Assembly (NCBI GenBank): GCA_017997855.1
Contig: JAGOEF010000147.1
Span: 1-5,111 of the forward strand
Source: Bacteroidales bacterium
Lineage (GTDB): Bacteria > Bacteroidota > Bacteroidia > Bacteroidales > ML635J-15
Direction of reading: 5' to 3'
DNA: 5,111 nt
Made by a program: the position numbers and the translations under genes. The notes beneath the pieces were generated by a model. It searched no databases and had not been told where the DNA came from. It saw only the letters and a program-made list of their open reading frames with translations. Below are positions 1 to 5,111 of this stretch, piece by piece (positions within the stretch are counted from its first letter, which is position 1; each line of letters opens with the position of its first letter).

Positions 1-1
1 T

Positions 2-373
2 GTTGACAGTGAATGGGTGCTTGGAAATCTGACATTAATTGCTTTTGTTAATGATTGGAATAACTCAAATGTGAACGACCGTGAGATTTACAACTCCATT
101 AAAATGCCATTGAGCGATTTTGTATCGGTTGACCCGGCCAATATTGCAGGTCTGAAAATATTCCCGAATCCGGCCACCGACGTGCTCAACATCGCCAATG
201 CCGAAAATGCTGACGTACAGATTTTCAACATTACCGGTCAAATGATTCATCGCATCAGCAATGCTTCTGCACTGGAATCAATCAGCACCGAAAACATGCC
301 TCAGGGAACCTATATTATCAAAATAACCAAAGATAACCTGACCCGTACCGAAAAAGTTGTTATAACCAAATAA
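2..373 (+). CDS. Omp28-like secreted protein with T9SS type A sorting domain, 3' end only
   Basis: The frame is open from the first bases of the window, so the N-terminus lies upstream; the GTG at 17 is internal. The first ~40 visible residues (W..GNLTLIAFVNDW, then a polar stretch and IKMPLSDF) resemble the last ~40 residues of the Omp28-type lipoprotein at 2799-3656 (DW.SQNLSVVAFV..., ending in a short beta strand). I therefore infer an Omp28-family beta-sandwich C-terminus. From about nt 149 there is a typical type A C-terminal sorting domain of ~74 residues: FPNPATD at nt 161-181, a central VQIFNITGQMI strand, MPQGTYIIKI and a terminal EKVVITK. Such tails direct proteins through the T9SS translocon to the surface or medium and are usually cleaved. 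A strong terminator starts 12 bp after the TAA, so this gene ends its transcript. The sorting domain call is firm; the Omp28 assignment rests on a short alignment by eye. Confidence 0.85.
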   Translation, partial: VDSEWVLGNLTLIAFVNDWNNSNVNDREIYNSIKMPLSDFVSVDPANIAGLKIFPNPATDVLNIANAENADVQIFNITGQMIHRISNASALESISTENMPQGTYIIKITKDNLTRTEKVVITK

Positions 374-384
374 CTCAGAATAAT

Positions 385-417
385 AAAAAAAGAGGGGCTT
401 TACTCCCCTCTTTTTTT
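385..417 (+). terminator. Intrinsic terminator after the T9SS-tail gene
   Basis: A run of seven A (385-391) and GAGGGG (392-397) is followed by a 7-nt loop (398-404), then CCCCTC (405-410) and seven T (411-417). The 13-bp stem is perfect and its 3' arm supplies the U tract. Because the 5' arm starts with A's, the same element could also work on the minus strand, though no minus-strand gene is visible on either side. Confidence 0.92.
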
Positions 418-432
418 ATTTATGGTAAGCTT

Positions 433-464
433 TTTGCAGAGCGGTCAGCATGGAATAAATTGTT
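433..464 (+). promoter_or_regulatory. Possible promoter of the thioredoxin gene
   Basis: TTTG at 433-436 could be a Bacteroidota -33 box. It is 20 bp from TAAATTGT (457-464), an imperfect match to the -7 consensus TAnnTTTG. It lies between the upstream terminator and the ATG at 484, where a promoter is expected, but the -7 match is partial and the call is weak. Confidence 0.22.
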
Positions 465-483
465 AATTCAAAATGTAATACTC

Positions 484-987
484 ATGAAGATTTTTGTTTC
501 AATCTTTTTTGCTTCAATTATAGCTCTCTCGGCTATGGCGCAAGAAATTCCACAGGTTCAGATTAAAGACCTCAACGGGAAAACAGTCAACTCAAAAGAC
601 ATAATTAAAAACAACGGAAAACCGGTTATTGTTTGTTTTTGGGCAACCTGGTGTAAACCCTGTGTAAAAGAATTAAATGCCTACAACGAATTGTATCCCG
701 ACTGGCAGAAGGAAACAGGCGTTAAAATTGTTGCCATCTCGATAGACGACTCACGCAGCATGAGCCGGGTAGCTCCATTTGTTAATGGAAAAGCCTGGGA
801 ATTCGATGTGTTCTGCGACCCGAACAGCGATTTTAAACGGGGTATGAATGTTAGTGACGTTCCTCACACTTTTTTACTGGATAAAAACGGAAAAGTAGTG
901 TGGCAGCACAAAAGCTATATGGAAGGCGACGAAAACAGCCTGTATGAAGCTGTTAAAAAAGTGGCCAAAGGACAGTCGCCCAAATAA
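484..987 (+). CDS. Periplasmic TlpA-family thioredoxin (thiol:disulfide oxidoreductase)
   Basis: 167 residues from the ATG at 484. A longer reading from TTG at 460 is possible, but the 484 start gives a clean signal peptide (MKIF, hydrophobic core, AMA|QE, cleavage after about residue 19), so I chose it. The mature protein is one thioredoxin fold: strand PVIVCFWATWC, active site W56-C57-K58-P59-C60, VVAIS-like strand around residues 81-87, and the cis-proline loop SDVPHTFLLD (P127). Families of this kind (TlpA/ResA/AhpC-TSA-like) usually reduce disulfides in the periplasm, often for cytochrome c maturation or specific envelope clients; no partner is shown here. Two further cysteines, C51 and C111, lie outside the active site. 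The protein has no N-terminal DUF4369 domain, unlike many Bacteroidota TlpA homologues. It is flanked by terminators on both sides, so it appears monocistronic. Confidence 0.93.
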   Translation: MKIFVSIFFASIIALSAMAQEIPQVQIKDLNGKTVNSKDIIKNNGKPVIVCFWATWCKPCVKELNAYNELYPDWQKETGVKIVAISIDDSRSMSRVAPFVNGKAWEFDVFCDPNSDFKRGMNVSDVPHTFLLDKNGKVVWQHKSYMEGDENSLYEAVKKVAKGQSPK

Positions 988-1035
988 TTGATTGCGATTG
1001 GTGTTATCATCACAGTCCAGTTCGTTAAAATCCGG

Positions 1036-1085
1036 AACCGAATAAAAATGCACCCACAAGTGCATTTAGCTTCGGTTTTGTTTTT
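1036..1085 (+). terminator. Two-tier hairpin terminator after the thioredoxin gene
   Basis: The outer stem AACCGAA (1036-1042) pairs with TTCGGTT (1071-1077). The inner stem AAATGCAC (1046-1053) pairs with GTGCATTT (1060-1067) around a CCACAA loop. The two stems are separated by a 3x3 internal loop (TAA/AGC). The T-rich tail is TTTTGTTTTT (1076-1085). It sits 48 bp past the TAA of the thioredoxin gene and about 50 bp before the next ATG, so it probably ends that transcript, though a leader-regulatory role for the next gene cannot be excluded. Confidence 0.8.
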
Positions 1086-1088
1086 AAA

Positions 1089-1121
1089 TTTGCTCCATTG
1101 TACAGGTTTACAGTAATTATA
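1089..1121 (+). promoter_or_regulatory. Possible promoter of the DUF6029-Omp28-barrel-ubiX operon
   Basis: TTTG at 1089-1092 lies 21 bp before TAATTATA (1114-1121), a loose match to the Bacteroidota -7 box TAnnTTTG. It falls directly after the two-tier terminator and 14 bp before the ATG at 1135, so any transcript would have a very short leader. A promoter must exist here if the upstream terminator is efficient, but the exact boxes are uncertain. Confidence 0.22.
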
Positions 1122-1134
1122 AAATTTTTATCGC

Positions 1135-2787
1135 ATGAGAAAATTTTTCTTAATGGTATTACCGGTGTTAATTCCGGTTTTAAATGTTTTAGCGCAGGAA
1201 CAGAACTATGGTCAGGTGAGCGGCAATTTTCAGGCCGATGCACAGTATTACCTTACGGATACGATAATCGGGGCCAGTTCGCCTGCCGAAAAAACCATGC
1301 TTAACTCGTACGCAAATTTCATTTACACACTGGGCAATTTTTCGGCCGGTTTCCGTTACGAGGGATATATGAACACCCTGCTGGGTTATCCAAATCAGGG
1401 CGGGATTAACGATGGCATCGGAATTCCTTATCGCTGGGCAACATTTACCAACCAGAATTTTGAGATAACAGCCGGAACCTTCTATGAGCAATTTGGCAAC
1501 GGGCTTATTCTTCGCTCATACGAAGAAAAACAACTGGGCGTTGATAATGCTTTCGACGGGGTACGTATTAAAATTAATCCCTACCGGGGAATTCAATTAA
1601 AAGCTCTTGCAGGATACCAGCGTTACTACTGGGAAAAAGGGCCGGGTATTGTAAAAGGGGTTGACGGTGATTTTTTGATTAACGAAATGATTCCTTCGCT
1701 CGTTGAAAAACCCTGGCAAATTTCGGTTGGAGGTAGCTTTGTCAGCAAATATCAGGCTGACGACGATCCTATCTATGCATTGCCCAAAAACGTAGGTGCA
1801 GGCGCTGGTCGTATGCAGTTTTCGCTTGCCGGTTTCAACCTGATGGCTGAATATGCTTACAAAGCCAACGACCCTTCGTCGGATAACGGGCTGATTTATC
1901 GCCCCGGGCAAGCTTTTTTGGTGAACGCCAGCTATTCGCGCAGTGGCCTGGGTATTCTGCTTTCGACAAAATGGGTAGACAATATGAGTTTCCGTAGTAA
2001 CCGCAACGCATTGGCTACCGACCTTAATATCAATCAACTTCCCGAAATTACACGAAACCACACCTACTCACTCACGGCATTTTATCCCTATGCTACTCAA
2101 CCGGCCGGAGAATTCGGGGTGCAGGGCGAAGTAATGTACAAATTCAAACGTAATACGCCCCTGGGCGGAAAATATGGGACCTCGGTATCACTGAACTATT
2201 CGCGGGTAATGAATACACTTCAGACACAGATTGATGAATTCACACCCATCGGGGCCAAAGGCACCTACGGATATAATACCGATTTTTTCAGCATTGGTGA
2301 TTCGCTGTACTTTCAGGATATAAATTTTGAATTTTCGAAGAAATGGACGTCTGACCTCAAAACCATCCTGATTTATCAGAACATAATATATAATTACAAT
2401 GTATTGCGGGGAACTGCAGATCACGAAATCGTTTACGCCCACTGTGCTGTGGCTGATATTTCCTACAATTTCACTTCCGAAGTATCGCTTCACACCGAAA
2501 TGCAGGCATTGTTTACCGAACAGGACAAAGGGAACTGGGGTATGCTACTTTTTGAATTCAGCATTCCAAAGTGGTTTATCACAGTTGCCGACAATTGGAA
2601 TTACGGCAATCCGGATCCGGAATACCGTACACATTATTTAATGGGCGGAATAGGCTATAACCATAGTGGAAACCGAATACAAATCAGCTACGGAAAACAA
2701 CGCGAGGGAATAACCTGCGTTGGTGGAGTTTGCAGGGCTGTTCCTGCTTCGAATGGTGTTATGATTAGTATTTCAAGTACCTTTTAA
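1135..2787 (+). CDS. DUF6029-like outer-membrane beta-barrel protein
   Basis: 550 residues with a signal peptide (MRKFFL, hydrophobic core, VLA|QE, cleavage after about residue 20). The mature part is rich in alternating aromatic/polar strands and G/N/D turns and ends in SISSTF; a C-terminal Phe is typical of barrel proteins folded by BAM. Length, the early FYEQFGNGLILRSYE segment (residues 116-130) and the near-terminal GITCVGGVCRAVPAS segment (residues 525-539) match what I recall of the Bacteroidota DUF6029 family, whose function is not known. Cysteines are few: C437, and the pair C528/C533 in CVGGVC, probably in the loop between the last two strands, where a disulfide is plausible. It is the first gene of a tight operon: the next start is 11 bp after its TAA. 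The nearby thioredoxin and thioredoxin-like Omp28 protein suggest thiol-dependent maturation, which is inference. The barrel call is firmer than the family name. Confidence 0.82.
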   Translation: MRKFFLMVLPVLIPVLNVLAQEQNYGQVSGNFQADAQYYLTDTIIGASSPAEKTMLNSYANFIYTLGNFSAGFRYEGYMNTLLGYPNQGGINDGIGIPYRWATFTNQNFEITAGTFYEQFGNGLILRSYEEKQLGVDNAFDGVRIKINPYRGIQLKALAGYQRYYWEKGPGIVKGVDGDFLINEMIPSLVEKPWQISVGGSFVSKYQADDDPIYALPKNVGAGAGRMQFSLAGFNLMAEYAYKANDPSSDNGLIYRPGQAFLVNASYSRSGLGILLSTKWVDNMSFRSNRNALATDLNINQLPEITRNHTYSLTAFYPYATQPAGEFGVQGEVMYKFKRNTPLGGKYGTSVSLNYSRVMNTLQTQIDEFTPIGAKGTYGYNTDFFSIGDSLYFQDINFEFSKKWTSDLKTILIYQNIIYNYNVLRGTADHEIVYAHCAVADISYNFTSEVSLHTEMQALFTEQDKGNWGMLLFEFSIPKWFITVADNWNYGNPDPEYRTHYLMGGIGYNHSGNRIQISYGKQREGITCVGGVCRAVPASNGVMISISSTF

Positions 2788-2798
2788 ACATTACGACT

Positions 2799-3656
2799 AT
2801 GAAAAATACATTGATTATTTTAGGAGTTCTTGCGACAGTCTTTTTCGCAGCATGCGATGTAGTTGAAGCTCCCTACCTCGATTCGGACAAACCGGTTTGG
2901 AACGGTCGTAAAATTTTACTGCTCGATTTTACAGGTCATACCTGTGGCAATTGCCCCGGGGCTCACCAAACCATTGAGTCGCTTATTGAGAACCTCGATG
3001 GAGCCATTGTTCCCATTGCCGTGCATTGCGGCTATTTCAGCGTGGTTTACACCACCAATGTTAACCAGCCTTACCACTACGACTTCCGGAATCCGGTAAG
3101 CCTGGAATTGGGAGGCAACGGGTTTAGCGATTACGGATACTTCGGCATACAAAGTCAGCCGATTGGCGTGGTTAACCGGCTTGTTCCCGAAGCGCTGTCC
3201 GCACATGATGCATGGGGTGCAGCGGCTGCCGAATACTTTTCGTTATTCCCTGAATTACTGATAGAAGGAACGGCTGTGTTCAACGAAACCGACAGTATGG
3301 TTAACGCACAAATTGAAGTGTCGGCATCGATGGCATCAACCCGAAACCTGCATCTCGCCGTTTATATTACCGAAAGCCATATTCTGCAATGGCAGACCGA
3401 TTACACACAAAATCCTTCCAATGTGCAGAATTATGAGCACAACCATGTGCTGCGCGGTAGTTTCAACGGAACCTGGGGTGATGTGATTAATTCTGATAAT
3501 GCCAATATTATCAGGAATCAGGAATTCAGCAAGTCATATAGTCTGAAAATTGCCAACGACTGGAATTCGCAGAACCTCAGCGTTGTCGCATTCGTTTACG
3601 ACAGCGATACCAAAGAAGTGCTTCAGGCTGAAGAAATTCATGTAACACTGCCATGA
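2799..3656 (+). CDS. Omp28-family lipoprotein with thioredoxin-like CGNC motif
   Basis: 285 residues. A lipoprotein signal (MKNTLIILGV... FFAAC) puts the lipidated cysteine at C19, followed by Asp, so it is membrane-anchored, most likely in the outer membrane. The N-terminal half is thioredoxin-like: strand KILLLDFTGHTC, redox motif C49-G50-N51-C52, then VPIAVHCGYF (C77) and a cis-proline-like QSQPIGVVNR (P121). The C-terminal half carries the Omp28 signature NYEHNHVLRGSFNGTWGD (residues 211-228) and ends in beta strands DWNSQNLSVVAFV. Omp28 is named for a Porphyromonas surface protein; its redox activity is not established. The gene begins 11 bp after the DUF6029-like gene, and its TGA overlaps the next ATG (ATGA), so it is surely in the same operon and probably translationally coupled. 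Unlike the Omp28-like protein at the window start, it has no T9SS tail. Confidence 0.88.
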   Translation: MKNTLIILGVLATVFFAACDVVEAPYLDSDKPVWNGRKILLLDFTGHTCGNCPGAHQTIESLIENLDGAIVPIAVHCGYFSVVYTTNVNQPYHYDFRNPVSLELGGNGFSDYGYFGIQSQPIGVVNRLVPEALSAHDAWGAAAAEYFSLFPELLIEGTAVFNETDSMVNAQIEVSASMASTRNLHLAVYITESHILQWQTDYTQNPSNVQNYEHNHVLRGSFNGTWGDVINSDNANIIRNQEFSKSYSLKIANDWNSQNLSVVAFVYDSDTKEVLQAEEIHVTLP

Positions 3657-4288
3657 GGCTTACCATTATCCTGATTGGTATTTTACTGACAACTGCCGCG
3701 GGCGCACAGGAGTTTTTTGCCGGCGCAACGGGCGGTTTGGTCATTTCTCAAATCGATGGAGACTCGTTTGGCGGCTATCACAAATTTGCCGGTAGCGGAG
3801 CTGTGTATGTGAGAAATAATCTGGGCGATAAATGGGGATACAAAATGGAATTACGCTACATTCAGAAAGGCAGTAAGGCAACGAATCTGATTTATTCGCC
3901 ACGCCCTTTCTACAAGGCTGCACTCGATTACATAGAAATACCGTTTTTATTCAGTTTCCGACCGGTGAAATTAAAAATACCTCCTACCATCGATTTGAAG
4001 TTCAATCAACGGCTTCATTTACAGGCTGGACTGTCGCTGGGATACCTTTTTCACGCCACCGAGGATGAAGGCAGCGGCCCCAACGAGGCCACATTTGCAT
4101 TTCGAAAAATCGAAATCGGGGCACATGCCGGAATTACCTGGTATTTTGGACCACATTGGGCGCTCGACTACCGGTTTTCGTACACCGTATTACCCATCAG
4201 GGGGTTTCCAGAGGTTTCCGATTTATACTATTGGGCTCGCTGGGAATTTAATCGTGTGCAGACATTTTCGCTGTTATATGAGTTTTAA
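3653..4288 (+). CDS. PorT-like outer-membrane beta-barrel protein (PF13568 type)
   Basis: 211 residues. A signal peptide (MRLTIILIGILLTTAAGAQE) is likely cleaved after A18. The mature protein has the pattern of small 8-strand Bacteroidota barrels: an early GGLVISQIDGD hairpin (residues 27-37), a strand with KMELRYIQKGS (64-74), the hallmark LDYIEIPFLF (91-100), LHLQAGLSLGYLF (121-133), a long acidic loop (ATEDEGSGPNEAT), and a C-terminal YEF ending in Phe. Proteins of this class are called porin-like or PorT family, but most are not the T9SS protein PorT, and nothing here shows a pore or T9SS role. The start overlaps the Omp28 stop by 4 bp (ATGA). Its TAA at 4286-4288 meets or overlaps the ubiX start. 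The two preceding envelope genes suggest a joint outer-membrane assembly, which is inference. Confidence 0.85.
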   Translation: MRLTIILIGILLTTAAGAQEFFAGATGGLVISQIDGDSFGGYHKFAGSGAVYVRNNLGDKWGYKMELRYIQKGSKATNLIYSPRPFYKAALDYIEIPFLFSFRPVKLKIPPTIDLKFNQRLHLQAGLSLGYLFHATEDEGSGPNEATFAFRKIEIGAHAGITWYFGPHWALDYRFSYTVLPIRGFPEVSDLYYWARWEFNRVQTFSLLYEF

Positions 4289-4289
4289 A

Positions 4290-4865
4290 ATGCCAATAAA
4301 ACAATCCATAGTTATAGCCATTACCGGGGCAAGCGGAAGTATATATGCCAACATGTTGATTGAGGCACTGCAAAAGCTTCCTGAACACGTGGATCTTTCG
4401 ACGCTGGCAGTGGTATGTTCCGAAAAAGGAAAAGAAGTGTATGCTTACGAAACAGGCAATCCGGTGACGGCACTTGCTGATGTAAAACATTTTGCAAACA
4501 ACGACTTTTTTGCACCCTTCGCATCGGGCTCTTCGAACTACGATGCCTTGGTAATTGTGCCATGCAGTATGGGGACCATGGGTCGGATCGCCCACGGGGT
4601 TTCCGACAGCTTGATTACGCGAACTGCAGACGTAATGCTAAAGGAAAGGAGAAAGTTAATTTTGGTTTTACGAGAAACGCCTTATAACCTGGTTCACATA
4701 AAGAACATGGAATTGCTTTGCCTTGCAGGGGCAGTTATTTGCCCTGCATCGCCTTCGTTCTATTCAAAACCTGCCGACATACCCAACTTATGTAATACTG
4801 TAGTTGAGCGGGTTATTTCGCTCCTTGATATTCAGAATAAAAGATATTCGTGGGGATGTTTTTAA
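4290..4865 (+). CDS. ubiX: Flavin prenyltransferase UbiX
   Basis: 191 residues from the ATG at 4290. UbiX joins a dimethylallyl group from dimethylallyl phosphate to reduced FMN, making prenylated FMN, the cofactor of UbiD-type decarboxylases; it is cytosolic. Visible motifs: FMN-binding ITGASGSIYA (residues 11-20), FASGS (77-81), VPCSMGTMGRIAHGVSDSLITRTADV (90-115), the LVLRETP segment (126-131), the PASPSFYSKP segment (Y158) and a terminal RYSWG with W188. Length is normal for the family. Two in-frame starts exist: ATG 4278 (overlapping the barrel gene by 11 bp, 195 aa) and ATG 4290 (1 bp after its stop). I prefer 4290 because it follows TTTTAAA, the A/T-rich context usual in this phylum. 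The longer open frame reaching back to 4065 is a shadow of the barrel gene. No ubiD is visible in the window, so the client decarboxylase is unknown. Confidence 0.95.
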   Translation: MPIKQSIVIAITGASGSIYANMLIEALQKLPEHVDLSTLAVVCSEKGKEVYAYETGNPVTALADVKHFANNDFFAPFASGSSNYDALVIVPCSMGTMGRIAHGVSDSLITRTADVMLKERRKLILVLRETPYNLVHIKNMELLCLAGAVICPASPSFYSKPADIPNLCNTVVERVISLLDIQNKRYSWGCF

Positions 4866-4872
4866 AAACAAA

Positions 4873-4923
4873 CAAATTCATTGTTGTTTTGTTTTATTAT
4901 ATATATTTGTAACCAAATTCATT
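4873..4923 (+). repeat. 10-bp direct repeat bracketing the promoter
   Basis: CAAATTCATT occurs at 4873-4882 and again at 4914-4923, 41 bp start to start. The first copy overlaps the -33 region and the second begins at about the predicted transcription start. The match ends at both sides (A/C before, G/A after). In such AT-rich sequence a chance repeat is possible. Confidence 0.4.
4880..4909 (+). promoter_or_regulatory. Bacteroidota-type promoter of the downstream lipoprotein gene
   Basis: TATATTTG at 4902-4909 is an exact match to the -7 consensus TAnnTTTG. It lies 18 bp downstream of a TTG -33 core (ATTG at 4880-4883). Transcription would start near 4914-4916, giving a leader of about 33 nt that is almost entirely A/T and ends in a run of A's before the ATG at 4948. 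This is the best promoter match in the window. Confidence 0.62.
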
Positions 4924-4947
4924 AATGTTTAATTAAATTTTGAAAAA

Positions 4948-5111
4948 ATGAAAGCTTTAAAAATTTTCGCATTTGTAGCCGCCGCAATTTTCGCCATAAG
5001 TAGTTGTACCGAAGATCCTATTCCTCCAACAATTACATGGGAAGGTAACATTTCGCAGTACCACAATCCTGCCGAAGGCAATTACAACCACCAAATTGCA
5101 CTTACCGTTAC
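4948..5111 (+). CDS. Putative surface lipoprotein, 5' end only
   Basis: The ATG at 4948 opens a frame of 54 codons that runs off the window. It begins MKALKIFAFVAAAIF and then has the lipobox AISSC, with the lipidated cysteine at C20. The next residues, TEDP, are acidic; an acidic stretch just after the cysteine is a known feature of surface-export signals in Bacteroidota lipoproteins, so surface display is plausible. The mature start PIPPTITWEGN looks like the linker into a beta-sandwich domain, but too little is present to name a family. The six A's before the ATG fit start contexts in this phylum. A gap of 82 bp with its own promoter separates it from ubiX, so it probably starts a new transcription unit. 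Confidence 0.85.
   Translation, partial: MKALKIFAFVAAAIFAISSCTEDPIPPTITWEGNISQYHNPAEGNYNHQIALTV

Noticed and set aside
17..19. GTG at 17 as the start of the first gene
   Set aside because: The frame is open upstream to the window edge and the residues before it continue a beta-sandwich strand, so it is an internal Val codon.
460..483. TTG start for the thioredoxin at 460
   Set aside because: It would put eight extra residues ahead of a textbook signal peptide that starts with the ATG at 484.
988..1035. Spacer after the thioredoxin gene, checked for a small gene or RNA
   Set aside because: It has no convincing start, conserved structure or coding pattern apart from the hairpin that follows.
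1597..2061. 154-aa minus-strand open frame
   Set aside because: It lies entirely inside the DUF6029-like gene, has no recognisable domain or signal, and is a shadow frame.
4065..4289. Extension of the ubiX frame upstream, giving a 266-aa protein
   Set aside because: The extra N-terminal part has no resemblance to UbiX and lies inside the well-supported barrel gene in another frame; UbiX begins a few residues before ITGASG.
4248..4595. Minus-strand open frames opposite ubiX
   Set aside because: They are antisense to a conserved enzyme gene and show no family features.
4865..4895. Possible terminator after ubiX (AAAACAAACAA opposite TTGTTGTTTTGTTTT)
   Set aside because: Only about five A/T-rich pairs form next to the ATTCA loop before a G interrupts the stem; it is too weak to call, although the T-rich tail is suggestive.
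4896..4908. TA repeat in ATTATATATATTT
   Set aside because: It is short and forms part of the -7 promoter region; it is not a meaningful repeat element.

Overview
The window looks like a chromosomal segment from a member of the phylum Bacteroidota, probably Bacteroidales or a relative. The reasons are a type IX secretion (T9SS) type A C-terminal sorting domain, an Omp28-family lipoprotein, a DUF6029-type outer-membrane protein, a PorT-like beta-barrel, a Bacteroidota-type promoter (TAnnTTTG at -7), and A/T-rich start contexts without Shine-Dalgarno sequences. All genes are on the + strand. I cannot place the genus. I see no mobile element, CRISPR array, tRNA or rRNA, and no gene-free stretch reaches 300 bp (the longest is about 147 bp).

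Layout. (1) Positions 2-373 hold the 3' end of a secreted Omp28-like protein with a T9SS tail, closed by a near-perfect A/T-flanked hairpin terminator (385-417). (2) Positions 484-987 encode a small periplasmic TlpA-type thioredoxin (WCKPC), followed by a two-tier hairpin with a T tract (1036-1085). (3) Positions 1135-4865 form a compact four-gene run: a 550-aa DUF6029-like outer-membrane protein, an 11-bp gap, an Omp28-type lipoprotein with a thioredoxin-like CGNC motif, an ATGA overlap, a 211-aa PF13568/PorT-like beta-barrel, then the flavin prenyltransferase ubiX starting at or just before the barrel's stop codon. (4) After an AT-rich gap with the best promoter in the window, a new lipoprotein gene begins at 4948 and runs off the end.

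The unifying theme is envelope thiol chemistry. The window has a soluble periplasmic thioredoxin, a membrane-anchored thioredoxin-like Omp28 protein, and between them an outer-membrane protein ending in a CxxxxC pair that could be a disulfide substrate. The two Omp28-like proteins differ in localisation signal: one has a T9SS tail and no tail-proximal evidence of anchoring, the other has a lipobox. ubiX is a cytosolic cofactor enzyme (prenylated FMN for UbiD decarboxylases) and is the odd member of the operon; it may simply be co-transcribed. I found no clearly new system. The strongest leads are the redox gene set and a 10-bp direct repeat bracketing the last promoter.
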